Positions 1 through 12,528 of a stretch of DNA of 33,150 bases are shown one piece after another; within the stretch, counting starts at the first letter, position 1; the number at the start of each line of letters is the position of its first letter. Both the position numbers and the translations under genes were made by a program. Location: contig JAQGAU010000250.1 in assembly GCA_034698045.1 (NCBI GenBank), positions 1-33,150 of the forward strand. The letters run 5' to 3'. This DNA is from Paramacrobiotus richtersi. Its lineage: Eukaryota > Tardigrada > Eutardigrada > Parachela > Macrobiotidae. The notes under the pieces are model-generated. The model had not been told where the DNA came from, did no database searches, and was given only the letters and a program-made list of their open reading frames with translations.

Positions 1-1160
1 CTTTGAGCGCAGTGGTCAGCACTAACCCGAAGATTGCAACGGCGCGTAATCGTTTCATCTTGCTGCATATCTTCTCGATCTCGGTCGCGGTGTCCATTGC
101 GGCGTACGGATGGTGCACGAGTTTCCCGGCTGTGTGTGTAGTAGCCGGTTGGGTGGGACTGTCATGGGGGACGAAGTTTGCCTTGGTACCCGGTGTGACA
201 ATTGACTTAGTCGGGTCCGCGCGATTTAATGCCGCTTGGGGTTATTCCGTGTTTATTCTTGGATTGGCTTTCCTTAGCTTCCCTCCCCTTGGAAGTAAGT
301 TCTAACACAACGAACAATCATGCGTCGACATATACCGGCGTTTAGCAGACGAATATTTTTAAACTGAAGAGCAAGGTTAATTTTCTTTATATGGAAGCAA
401 GCAGTTTGTTTCTATTGTTTTCTTTACAAAAAACTATTGGTTGCAACGCGGTTTTGTTTTTAAAAAAGTGCCATAGTCTGACCGGTTCCCCCACAAGTAT
501 CGTTAAGAGGATTTTAAGTACAGCTAGAGCGTCACTTAGCACGATTCAATGGCAGTAAGTAGTATTGCAATGGCCAAATTCACAGTTTACTATTTTTTGG
601 TATTTATTGTTGCTGTGTGCGCAGGGAAGTTTGTTTTATTACTACTTGTTGAAATTATTGCGCCTTATCTGGTAAAAATCATGGATATGCCTTGAGGCGG
701 ACTCGCTGAGCGATCTGAATTGTAATAAGCTGAGTAAAAAGCAGCTTGCCGAACCCGATGTGCCGCAAGGGAATTGTGGAAATCTATTAACGAAAATGCT
801 CAACCAGTTTTAATATTTTATGTAGCTAACTCCGCGAAATAGTTAAAGCCCTCAGACATACATACTAGATGAAAACGATGTTACCTGGACAGCGTTAGTT
901 TTATTATTACTGTTGGTATTGTTTAACACGCCCCTTGCTTATTAATTTGGGTGTGTTTTTCAGGTTTCATAGCGGAAAAAACGAATGCTTTCAGCAATGC
1001 GTTCTACTTTTCTGGTGTTGTATCCGGTGTTGCCGCATTGTTTTGTTTCCTCTTACATTTCCTTATGTGGCGACGAACAGACAAAATCCGACGAGAAGAA
1101 AGTCAGAGCGAGGAACCAGTGAGAATCGTCCGGTATAAAGCAAGTAACGGAGATGCTTAG
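1..1160 (+). CDS. Monocarboxylate transporter-like MFS protein, C-terminal part (two exons)
   Basis: This is the 3' end of a major-facilitator membrane transporter resembling the monocarboxylate transporter (SLC16) family, which moves small carboxylates with protons across the plasma membrane. Exon A runs from the window edge to 294 and is followed by a perfect GTAAGT donor. Exon B starts at 964 after a TTTTTCAG acceptor and stops at 1160. The join (phase 1) gives FPPLG-S-FIAEKTNAFSNAFYFSG, which follows the family pattern GPPxxG...D.TG.Y..AFY..G before the last membrane helix. About 162 residues are seen, with hydrophobic helices near residues 17-35, 40-60, 78-95 and 115-136, then a basic/acidic cytoplasmic tail. 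The N-terminal half lies outside the window. The intron is 669 bp. The substrate cannot be told. Confidence is good for MFS/MCT-like and moderate for SLC16 itself. Confidence 0.72.
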
Positions 1161-1691
1161 TCAGACGGAGTCTCTCGTCTTGTTTGGTGTCAAAATCCTG
1201 GCGAAGTATTTCCCCGTATTCCTTTATAATTTATTCCGTTCCAAAATTTTTTGATAGTGAGTTATTACAACGCTTTGGTTTGCAGTTATATGGTGTCCTT
1301 TTTTTGTTTAATCTCATGAATTGTTATGAGACTGTTGCCGGTTTTTGGGCTGGTGTTAATCTTTTAATCGTCAGTTTTGCTTCTGGGTTAGAGCATTCTG
1401 CTTTGGGTTTTGGTTTATCGCTCGTTTCCTGTTTCGCGCATTGCGAGAGAAAATATAACTGCAGTTGCCGAATGCAAAAGTACAGTTTATTAATAATACA
1501 GCGTTCTCGAAAACTGATACAATTATGTGAATCTATATGTGAACTTTTTCTTGGCTTCAGGTCACACAGCTTGGTGCAGTAGCTACTGTTACTAAAAACA
1601 CATACGAGTAGTCTGCTTACAGCAGTCTTGCTGTAACTGTATACATTACAGAAATAAACAGGGCAAAATGACTGACAATGCAAAACAGAAT
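1161..1691 (+). other. Probable 3' UTR of the transporter with poly(A) signal at 1653-1658
   Basis: No convincing coding exon is seen here. An AATAAA hexamer lies at 1653-1658, about 490 bp after the transporter stop. The small open frames on both strands do not extend any neighbouring gene. The cysteine-rich gene on the opposite strand ends at 1692, so the two transcripts converge. Confidence 0.4.
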
Positions 1692-3108
1692 TTATTTGGT
1701 ATCTGGAGGAGTGTACGGAATAGCATTCACCTGCTGCTTGAGAATTTTACCACCGCGCTGTAGCAACAGGTACCGCTGCACGGGAATGTCGGGGATATTG
1801 GGAACCGATAATGTGAATCCGAATGTGTCCTCTGCAATGCATCGGCACACTGCGTACATACCATAAGCAAATTTAATTTTCGGCAAAGCTTCCCGTTTGA
1901 GAAACAGCAAGCATGCTTCCAGAGGTAATGAGTCCCCCGGAATACAGCGAAAGCGTTGTGATTTATACGGCGGAAAAGGTACGGGACGGTTCAGCTGGAT
2001 GGTCCCGAAAGGGGCATTGATATTCGGTACTGCAAAAGGACAACTTTGCGGATTAGACTCGTATTCGTATTTTTAGCTATAGGCAAGTTATCTAGTGCAA
2101 CTACGGCAGTATGATCACTGGTCAACAAGAACTTGACTTTTTACTTGTCAGCTACGTATGTTTTTACAATTATATAGCCCTCATTTTGGTATTTCGGAAG
2201 TTTTGTAAAAAATAGTTCATCACACCAGTATAAAAAGTATTCTCTTATATCAAGGTAGATAATTACTGCAGTTAGAATAACTCGGACAACACCCATCCGA
2301 CGATGTTCCATTAACAAAGCACTTCTGGCCAACCGGTGGCATCCGGCACGTGTTGTAGCAGTCCCCAATTTGAAAACGCCCCGTTATTGTCCGTGTACAG
2401 TAACATTGCAACGAGCAGGGCTTTTTTAGTGTCAGACTTCCGCCAGGAAACTTGCAGTTTCCTGATCGAATTTCATCGCCTAAAAGGTAGAACACATCGA
2501 TGCATGAAAAGAAATGCTTTTTCAAATGTAGTAGGTACTTATAACTAGTTATATATTATTACTGGCTTCTGCGGGAAAATCAAAACTATTTGCACAAGAT
2601 GCGGCTGCTGCCCTTTTACAAACTACCATGTTAGTCCACGAACAGGGAAAGGTCACAAACAGCTTAACTTACAACCGTAAACATATGTAAACAATCCTGT
2701 CTCCTCCTGCAGAACAGGGATTTTAATCACTTCTTGCCTTAGACCGGCGCAGCTAATTGGTGTCTGCGAGAACTCGCTTCCTGGAACAGCTGTTGTGGTA
2801 ACTACCGTCTGCAGATGGACAGTTCGTATCCATTCGGTCGTAATCAGCGCGACAAGTTCCCAGTAAGATAGCAGCCTGGGCATTATCACAAATTTTAAAA
2901 ATAAAAGGTCAAGTTAATGCCGAACATGAAAATCTCTTCAAAAATGCCGAACATGAAAAACACAAGGTTGTGATCTGAAAGTAAAATAATTGTAAAGACA
3001 CTCACTGGCTTCGGTGTATAATGCATACAGTCAGTACGTGCGATTGTTACAAAACACAAGAAGAATGCACCGAAAAATAGCGCAGCATATTATGCTGAGC
3101 ATAACCAT
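1692..3108 (-). CDS. Cysteine-rich, probably secreted protein, four exons, unknown family
   Basis: I do not recognise the family. The model joins 3108-3038, 2875-2673, 2479-2267 and 2029-1692, giving 274 residues with phases that agree at every junction. The strongest join is 2673/2479: donor GTAAGT, acceptor CTACCTTTTAG, and the codon split T|GC restores a cysteine. The last acceptor, GTCCTTTTGCAG, is also strong. Donors at 3038 (GTACTG) and 2267 (GTAATT) are weaker. Exon 1 encodes a hydrophobic start (MVMLSIICCAIFRCILLVFC) that could be a signal peptide or anchor. The middle holds about a dozen cysteines, with spacing such as CKFPGGSLTLKKPCSLQCYC and DGCCPSYSNC, loosely like von Willebrand factor C modules. 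A second PG.SL.L...C motif lies in the last exon. The stop codon sits inside the AATAAA poly(A) hexamer. The 5' exons are least certain. Confidence 0.5.
2916..2959. repeat. 17-bp direct repeat, 27-bp period
   Basis: AATGCCGAACATGAAAA occurs at 2916-2932 and again at 2943-2959. The repeat lies inside the proposed first intron of the cysteine-rich gene. There are only two copies, and no function is evident. Confidence 0.85.
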
Positions 3109-3687
3109 AATGATGCAACCTCACGTAACTTATTATTCAAGGTCGATAACCGGTGACATCAATATTCATAACTTCTTCGGTACTGCCGCATCCGATTTCC
3201 GAAAAATGACAAATCAACCACCTTGTTCTAGGGGAATATGTTCAATCTCGTTCGTTAGTTCACAAGTTGTACAGCAAATGAAACCTAGATTACCATTGTT
3301 TCTTGTTAACCGCTCTACTGTACGCTCTAGTGTGTTGCGGCTCACAATTGTTTTCACATTTTAGATAGTGCTTTGTGCCCACTTGATATCCGTTTCATGC
3401 AGTAATCAATCAGATGTAACTGGCACCAAAGGAAACTTTTGCAGTAGAGTAGGTATAAAAATCTAGTTTAATATATCAAAAACTTGCATAAGCGAAGTTA
3501 CAAATGGCCACAAAGAAATAATCATAACTACTCCTAAAAGAGCTAAATAAAACCATTGCATTCACAACGAGGAATCTAACAAAACATGCAAAGACAGAAT
3601 TCTATATACAAAAAACAGTGATATCGACCATCCAGTATAACCAAGACCACCATAACGATCCAGCATAATGGAACTCCGGAAGGCATA
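3109..3687. other. Intergenic stretch, no gene recognised
   Basis: This lies between the start of the cysteine-rich gene and the 3' end of QTRT2, both on the minus strand. A 116-codon plus-strand open frame (3014-3364) overlaps it, but has no splice partners, no family motif and skewed composition. I see nothing else that can be supported. Confidence 0.4.
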
Positions 3688-5726
<2,039 letters not shown>

Positions 5727-6432
5727 GGCTTTAACGGTAGTATAAAATGATCTATAACAAACAGTCGATTATATCAGATCAAACAGTGCGCATTCTCCGT
5801 GTGTACCACGTGTTGCCATTATTGTCCGGCAAAAACATGCGCGGCGCAACCTTATGTCCAGTACCTACGTGCATCCCAAGAAACCTTCACGGCAACTGGC
5901 AAGCAAGTTTACGTACCGAGAAAACTGAGACGTACTTAAACGTACCGCTGGTTTGACAAGTTTCATCTAGTATTTCCGGAAAAAAATGGAAGCAGTTCAA
6001 ACAACATGTTACATTTTATAACAACACCGAAAAAAGTGCACACAGTGACAAATCGTTTGTCACAAAATTCTCCTGACTACAGCTGCAAGAAATTCTCCTG
6101 ACGGGTCCAATCCCCCACGACGGGGCTTACTTTACATATTCAGCGTTGCTAATGAGCTCTCTAACGACGCAGCTACGTTAACAACCATCCTACGTTCACA
6201 GATCTTCATAACAAATTCTTGTTAACTCTTATAAGAGTCTTGACTCTTATTTATAATTTATATCGCAAATAAATTTCTGAAACTTCGATCATTTTAATCC
6301 CGCATTTTACGGGTTCTGTTTCGGATATTTTGTCCCCTTTGCGTGCAAACCGGAAAGCTGCGTACCTGATCGACTGGTTATTGGCATAACTGTGTGAGGA
6401 CCTCTTCGTGCAGTTCCTGCAGTAACCGAGTA
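5727..6432. promoter_or_regulatory. Shared upstream region of the divergent QTRT2 and RBFA genes
   Basis: The two start codons face away from each other across 706 bp, so both promoters should lie here. I see no clear TATA box. An AT-rich patch with inverted CTTATAAGAGTCTTGACTCTTAT-type symmetry is near 6227-6250. The 69-codon open frame at 5747-5956 has no motif or splice partner. Confidence 0.35.
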
Positions 6433-7766
6433 ATGAAAGCGGGAAAAACTGTTGTGAATATGGCATGCTACAGTTGTTACTCTTTCTTATTTCTGCAAAG
6501 CCGACGAAGTATCAGTTTCTCAGCACCGTTATTAAAGATGGCCAGCTTAACATCCATGAAAATTATGGAAAAAAAGCAGAGGAAACTTATGGCAAAAATG
6601 GAAGCGAAAGCTATCGAGCGGTACGTACAGGCCCTGAAGAGTTAGTCTCTTTTTATTTCTTCACCTCAACAATCGAAACTGCCTAGGAATCAGCTGACTG
6701 TGGCATATTTTTCATTTTGATTATTTACAGCGAAGCGTACCGGAAGCCGAAATCTCATCTAATGGCTTCTTTGGCAAAGGTAAGAATAAAACACCCGTTG
6801 ATCGTAAATACTGTGTTTCACATTTGCAATTGCAACGTAAGCTGTTGTGACATTGTCCTGTCTCTAGGATAAGTTGGATTCCAGTCCATGGAGCGCGAAT
6901 TATCTTCGAGAGCATGAGCCACGGCGTGTCAAGATGATCGAAAGTTTGTTGCTAGATAGAATCACCGAACTGTTGGCGGATGAAAGATTTTCCGATTTTC
7001 TTACGGAAACAAGTATTGAGATAACAGGAGTAAGTGCTAGAGAAACCGGGTGCCTTATTTCAAGTATAATATTAATGTTACATCATTGATGATTGATGTC
7101 CCGTTGTCGTAAAAACGACCGAAATCCTGCAGAAAGAAGTAGTCAAAATAACGCATTCCGGCTGTTTGTCCATGCAGCAGGGTAGCTAGCTCCTTTGTTT
7201 TTCTGTCACAGGTCCAAATGAATCGTTTCAATGGTCAGCTCAATGTCCTGTGGGCTCCTACGGGAGATGTGGAACGAGACCAAAAAGTCCAGCGCATATT
7301 ACAGAATATGACTCCAGATTTGAGGTGCGCTTGAACTGTGGTAACGAAAAGGACTCTTTGCGCTGTTTTCTCAATAATTATGATGTACCGTTCTGTTTCA
7401 TCAGCGTTACAATTTTGTAGAGAACATTTATGTAGCCAGCACATTCTTGGTTTCGTCCCAAGGATTGAATTTGTACGAGACAAGACTACTGTATGCTTGA
7501 AAGAGCTCCAGGATCGTCTGACATCCATCGATATTGGACCGCCCGATGAAATCGCATCCACACCAGAACGGGAAGTTCTGGAGGTGACGGTGGAAGGTAA
7601 TCCAGACTCCGGTTTGCGGTCGTCCCTAAGCGGTGCAATGGTCGATCCGTTGGGGTTAGATAGGACGCCTGAATTGAGAACGGATATAGGGGGAATCGAC
7701 AGAGCGAAATTTCTGGAGGAATTACAGAGTTCCCGGAAACGAAATTTCAGAAACGTTGAAACATAG
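6433..7766 (+). CDS. RBFA: Mitochondrial ribosome-binding factor A (five exons)
   Basis: RbfA-family proteins bind the small ribosomal subunit late in assembly; the animal form acts in mitochondria on 12S rRNA maturation. Exons 6433-6620, 6731-6779, 6868-7029, 7212-7324 and 7421-7766 keep phase throughout and give 285 residues. The first 40 or so residues are basic and hydrophobic with serines, like a mitochondrial presequence (LQSRRSISFSAPLLKM). The KH-like core spans roughly residues 100-205: helix LLLDRITELLADERFSDF, strand VQMNRFNGQLNVLWAPTGD, then VQRILQNMTPDLR, REHLCSQHILGFVPRIEFVRD and LKELQDRL. This order matches human RBFA. The acidic tail is unassigned. The first in-frame ATG (6433) was used; M at 6460 is an alternative start. 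All donors are GT and all acceptors AG, with pyrimidine tracts. Confidence 0.88.
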
Positions 7767-8278
7767 CGACAGTTTTGAGTCGCCGTGGATGTGGTAGGAG
7801 TATTTTTCTTGTTCATGCTCTATGTACATAGTTATGCATTAGACTTGTGATATGAATTGCCTGAGAAATATATGTTGGTGGTTTAGTTTAGAGATAGGTT
7901 GGCTTTTTCTGTCGGCGGGTTTGTTTGTCTATTAATTTTTTATGTGCATTTCGTGACACCGTGCGAATTTGCTGTATCTTGATAACCCGCAAACAATTCC
8001 GCCAAAGATTCTTAATGGAGAAGTTTCGCGACAAATTACACACCAATAAAAAAAAATAAAGCGGTAAAACGTAACGTGTAAAGCGCTGGAAACCATTGCT
8101 GAAGATTGCAGCATGCAAAAAGCGTGCAAAAAATAAGCACGATCGAACTGATGACGAAGAGGCGACAAACATGTAAATGATAAAACGATAACATGCTAAA
8201 AAACTGCGGAAACCTAACTATGAGACAAGAAACTTACAATGCCAAACCAACGTTTCGACCACGCAGATACAACCCCAG
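7767..8278. other. 3' flanks of RBFA and the NPY-motif gene, poly(A) signal near 8045
   Basis: No coding sequence is recognised. AATAAA hexamers occur at about 8045 and 8055 on the plus strand, which could end the RBFA transcript. The two genes converge here. The minus-strand frames at 7888-8172 lack motifs and are low-complexity. Confidence 0.4.
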
Positions 8279-9190
8279 TTATTGTTCATAGTAGTAACGA
8301 GATTCGGTGCCCCACGGGCGATGCAAGGCGTATTCTGCATACGGGTTGGCAAATGGAGAACGAGATGTCCCGTCAGCCCGGGATCCTGTATTATCGACAA
8401 CATCAGTAGTATCCACGTTAACGGCATAGGCGGCATCTAAGAAAAACCAGGAGATCAATGATCGCATACAAGGATTCCAATTAAGTAAGAAGCTACGAGT
8501 GCGTCTCATCGGACCGTCGAGTACATTTTCCCAAGCTTACAGGCCACAGTGCACGCTGCGGAAGAGCTACAGCAGCACAGGTGTGTGATAAGGCATTACG
8601 ATAGACACACCACTGTAACAACAGACTACAGTAAAATCGATAAAAAATGATAAAACAACGTGACAATACACTTATTAATAGTAAATAAAGTAAACTGTAA
8701 GAACTTGATGAAATCGCTCGAAACCGTAGATCTGTCACTCACAGGGATTCGTTCCAGGTCTAAACTGATTGTAAGACCGGTCCACACCAGCAATCGACTC
8801 TTCAATACCGTATCGTCTTGTGGACGTAGAATACCCGATCTGCTCCCGATCAGAATACTGTCCCAGCGTACCGCTAACGCAACCACGACAACCGCAACCC
8901 AACCCGGTCTCCGAGGGAAATTGGCCTCTCACAACACTGCCTGGTTCCGCATGACTGGAAGGACCGGCATCTCGATGGCATGGACGCGGTGCCTGAGTGG
9001 AGCTGAGAGTGTTCAGGTTGCTCTCTCCGTCCGACCGACTCAATACGCCAAGGTAGCTCGAGTTCGCATGGGAACCATACGGGTTCACAGGTTCGTTAGG
9101 GAAACTCCCATCTTGGCTATCGCACGGTTCATACTCGAGCTCATAGTTCAAGTTATCCACATCTGGAACACAACGTAGATCTTCCGTCAT
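8279..9190 (-). CDS. Unrecognised 201-residue protein with three NPY motifs (two exons)
   Basis: I do not recognise this protein. Exon 1 (9190-8743) begins with ATG and ends at a good donor, CCCT|GTGAGT. Exon 2 (8436-8279) follows TTTTTCTTAG, and the split codon T|AT makes tyrosine 150. The joined product has no predicted membrane helix. It is rich in Ser, Gly, Asn and Tyr, with an acidic start (MTEDLRCVPDVDNLNYELEY) and a CGCRGC patch. NPY occurs at 36-38, 148-150 and 180-182. The last two lie in near-copies, NPYAAYAV and NPYAEYAL, and the first of these exists only after splicing, which supports the join. The protein ends RYYYEQ. Composition suggests a disordered cytosolic or adaptor-tail protein, but that is inference. 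It could also be the last part of a longer gene if the real start lies upstream. Confidence 0.6.
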
Positions 9191-10056
9191 ATCAGTTATT
9201 ATAAATAATATGATATAAAATGGTACTATCTACAATAGTTCTCTCCGGAACCATCAATTTTCACAGATGCTGGTCACGGCCTGTGGTTGGGAGCACTGCA
9301 GCGGATTCCAAGTTTTTGGTTTCATCATTCATGTAGCATGTTCATACCCGTTCTCTCCAACCGTGTAGCCTGCCCCTTCGGGCATCGGCTAGAGCTTCCC
9401 ATGTTGCCCGCCATTTTCTTAATTAGCCGAGCAGAGTTTATTGCGCGATTTTAAGACAATCTTTTGTATAAGAGAAAAAATGAATTATTTTATGAATAGC
9501 GGAATTCTGGTCGGAGACGAAGGATTAAGAGTGTTCTTTTACCAGAATCTGATTCAAATTCAGATTTTCACACCATGCAGTGGGCAGACCTACCAAGGAA
9601 CGGCAGTTAGGACTTCTGTAAACCACCCCCATTGTGACACACTGTCTCTCAAAACTCGCTCCTGTAAAACATGAGTACACCAATTTTGCACGAACGAAAA
9701 TTAGTTCAGCCCTGACTCATTTTTTGGAACAATTGCGATTGCTGTGCTACTGTTATCAGTTGTCTGACAGCTTTTAAACTGAATTCCAACGCTGGAATAG
9801 GCAGCCCACCCGAGACCGCATCTGGGGATGTTTCTGGCTGCCCGCCGGGGCTGCTTCAGAGCTTGCCTACTACTCGGTCTGTTCTACTTATCGATTAAAT
9901 CGCTTCCGTAAGAATCCGGACGTCCAGCGATTTGTTCACTTGCAAGTTGAGCGAGTGCTTCTAGTTAGTTTTCGGAATTCCGAGTACAATTTTATTGGCA
10001 CTTTTGTTTGAGTCATTTCTGTATTTCATTCTTAATTTATATCGAATTACATAAAA
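9191..10056. other. Intergenic region between divergent NPY-motif and FABP genes
   Basis: No gene is recognised. It should hold both promoters. A 77-codon plus-strand frame at 9441-9674 has no motif and no plausible splice partner. Short GC-rich inverted repeats occur, for example GGCAGCC/GGCTGCC near 9800-9843. Confidence 0.35.
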
Positions 10057-11318
10057 ATGGTGGATATTACGGGAAAGTTTCAGCTGGTTTCTAGCGAAAA
10101 GTTCGATGACTATTTGAAAGCTGTGGGTAGGTCGCGAAGTACCGATGCTTGTTAAATTCTAGCCGTTTTCGTCCCTTCTTTAATTTGCAAACGTCCAACG
10201 ATGGCTTCCTTGTCGCACTGCTTTTAGGTTTCACGTTGCATTGTTTCTCATCCATAACGTTTTGCATAGACCGTTATTGATAGTACCGTTCAAAGTGAAA
10301 CATCTGCACTGATAGTTTGGTATCAATTCCCTTGGAATTTAAAATTTTTAATACTAGTATGTGGTTATTATAGTTAATTAGCTGCTTAGCATGCTGCTCT
10401 GCTGTTGTGGTATTCGTAATCGTTAATCCATTATCGGACCGGAAATATTTGCTTGTTATAATTTTGCATCCGGTATGCCAGATGTAGTTTTTCTTGCGTT
10501 AGATCCACGCAGCCGTTGTTGTATGCTTTAAAACAGAGTCTGGCTGCAGGTGTGGGCTTCGCGCTGCGGAAATTGGCTACCCTGGTGGAGTCAGCGACCA
10601 TTGATATCACCAAAGATAACGATGTCTACACTATCAAGACAACAACCACGGTCAAAAACCACGAGGTCAAGTTTAAGCTAGGCGAACAATTCACTGAGCA
10701 TACGATGGATGGAAGAGATGTGGCGGTATGGAAAATAGTCAAGAGATTGTTCTCTAATTATTTATTAATCTTTATTCTTTATGACTTTATAATGGTCACT
10801 TTATGATTTTATCTGGCATATCGATAGGACACATAAAGGTAAATAATAAAGAATGGGACTAATAGTTGCTTTTGAAGAATGATTTCCTTACTGTTGATTG
10901 CGAAGTAGTTACTTAGTCAGTCATAAAATAAATAATTAGCACTATCATTTATACGTTTTGTCAAGAATATTCGAAAAGCATCTGCTCACAAAAGGCCCTT
11001 TTGTGAAAAGGGAAATTTGCTTCCGTAAAGCTTGAGTCTAAAAACGTCATGTAATCCACAGCGGATTTCTTATTAGTGCACTTTCACTTTGGATGGAAAC
11101 AAATTGCATCAGATTCAGCGTGATCCGAAAAGCAACCTGCAGACCACTGCTGATCGTGAATTCCTGGGAGATGAACTGATTACGGTAACAAAGCAAAGAA
11201 TTTCATGATAACCAGCGTACATGTATTTCTCTGCTGATTTTGTGGGTGCGTTTATTTGCAGACTTTGCATGCTGGAGACGTCGTTAGCGTGCGCAAATAT
11301 AAGAAGATTACACAGTGA
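10057..11318 (+). CDS. Intracellular fatty acid-binding protein (four exons)
   Basis: This is a small cytosolic beta-barrel lipid carrier of the FABP/CRABP family. Exons 10057-10126, 10550-10725, 11077-11184 and 11262-11318 give 136 residues, the normal family length. The three introns fall at the places usual for animal FABPs: after LKAVG, after the DGRDVA turn and before TLHAGDVV. The start reads MVDITGKFQLVSSEKFDDYL, the standard first strand and helix. Then come GFALRKLATLVES, FKLGEQFTEHTMDGR, FTLDGNKLHQIQ and REFLGDELIT. The C-terminal R129-K-Y131 is the Arg-x-Tyr pair that binds the fatty acid carboxylate. In-frame stops block other acceptors for exon 3, so TTATTAG|TGC is required. The precise paralogue class cannot be assigned. 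Confidence 0.94.
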
Positions 11319-12528
11319 GACTGTCCGGTGTGAGTGGCATACTAAGTGCATTTTTCGCTGATGTGTTCCGGTTGCTTTGGATTAGCAAATGTGATCAACG
11401 ACGAAATTTTCCAAACTGAACTCTTCCGAGTCATTGCGTAATACATACTAATACTACTTGTTTGTTACTTGTTTTGCCGTTAACGTGGGTTCTGTTAGTT
11501 TTCTGTGCGTACTTTTAATTTTGGCCCGTTGTGCATTTGACCCTTTTAATCTCTTCAGTCTGTTATAACCTCAGCCTGTAACATCGTTGTATGGAATTGC
11601 TGTTCTGAGATAAATACGTATACTCTACCGATAATCAACTATGATCCGCGGCGCAAAGTTTTCCGTTTCCGATAGGGCTGTCAACAATTTCTGGGTTACC
11701 TTGTATGATAAATTATGAATGTTCGAAGTATGAGGAACGATCACAATCTGATTCTGTTGGTATGAGACAGTCAGTACACACGGTATTTATGCGAAATTGC
11801 GAATATAGCATGAAGAAAGGTTTACTTTCGAGCAGACGGAATTTTCGACCAGATCTTGTGAGATTTGCAGTCTTTGGACTGTTTTGCGGAAGTTCGATGT
11901 TAAAGCCACCCTCTATAGATAACCAGCAGTTTTCTTACTTAGGAGTACTGAATCCCGAGGTCATCTTTGTGCGAAGGGGGAGGCGAATAACCAGGCGTTA
12001 GGGTTCGTACTGCCGTCAGGAGGCAGGAAACCGGTCAGAATGTTTCCTGCCTGGTTACGTCACAATGGTCGATAGTGGTCACTGGTCACACTGTGAAAAA
12101 ATTCAATGCTTTCAACGTGCTTTCGGCGCTTATGTGCTGCATTTCATGGTCAAAAATTTCGTTTTGAAGTTGACAATAAAATATACATAGTAAATAGAAT
12201 GTTTGGGTAGTAAATTATGCAGTCGATTCTCGAAGTATGTTCCCCGACACTGGCTTCGTCTCGATACCAAACCAGGCCAGTTATGCATGCAGTTGAGTCA
12301 CTTGAGTGTTTTGCAGCTTCAAAATATTAAGTTTTGCTTACTGAAATTTTGTTTTACTTTTTGACTTTTGTCGAAAAGTTTTGTACGTCGTACTCGCACA
12401 GATTCACAGAACAAAGCGGTCGAGTTCTGTGATAATAAGCCCAGCTGCTTCCTTGTGGGATCCCAAATTTGATTGTAATTCGGTGTTGGTTTCCCGTTTC
12501 AGAATCCAGAAAAGGACCATCGGCAGCA
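11319..12528. other. FABP 3' region and HIBCH upstream region, no gene recognised
   Basis: An AATAAA lies at 12175-12180, far from the FABP stop, so the 3' UTR may be long or end at an unseen variant signal. A 98-codon plus-strand open frame (11705-12001) has no motif or splice partner and is left as uncertain. The HIBCH promoter should be near the right end. Confidence 0.35.
12022..12051. repeat. Perfect 10-bp inverted repeat (hairpin) with outer arms
   Basis: GGCAGGAAAC at 12022-12031 and GTTTCCTGCC at 12042-12051 are exact reverse complements around a 10-nt loop. Outer arms TAACCAGG (about 11988) and CCTGGTTA (about 12050) add 8 more pairs with a gap. It could be a transcript hairpin or the relic of a small inverted-repeat element. 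Confidence 0.7.

Noticed and set aside
3014..3364. 116-codon plus-strand open frame
   Set aside because: It has no motif and overlaps the proposed first exon of the cysteine-rich gene; composition looks non-coding.
6085..6135. tRNA-like T-arm (GGGTCCAATCCC)
   Set aside because: No acceptor stem, D-arm or anticodon arm could be fitted around it.
7235..7816. 193-codon minus-strand open frame
   Set aside because: It is the shadow of RBFA exons 4-5 and crosses a real intron; it has no family motif.
8563..8582. 15-nt microexon (acceptor CTTCCGCAG, donor GTAAGC) between the two NPY-gene exons
   Set aside because: It keeps frame, but inclusion breaks the NPYAAYAV repeat; the direct join is simpler. 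It remains possible as an alternative form.
8660..9178. 172-codon plus-strand open frame
   Set aside because: It is antisense to the NPY-motif gene exon 1, whose minus-strand frame has an ATG, a good donor and a motif-supported splice.
11705..12001. 98-codon plus-strand open frame after FABP
   Set aside because: It has no recognised motif, no splice partner and no nearby signals; more likely 3' untranslated or intergenic sequence.
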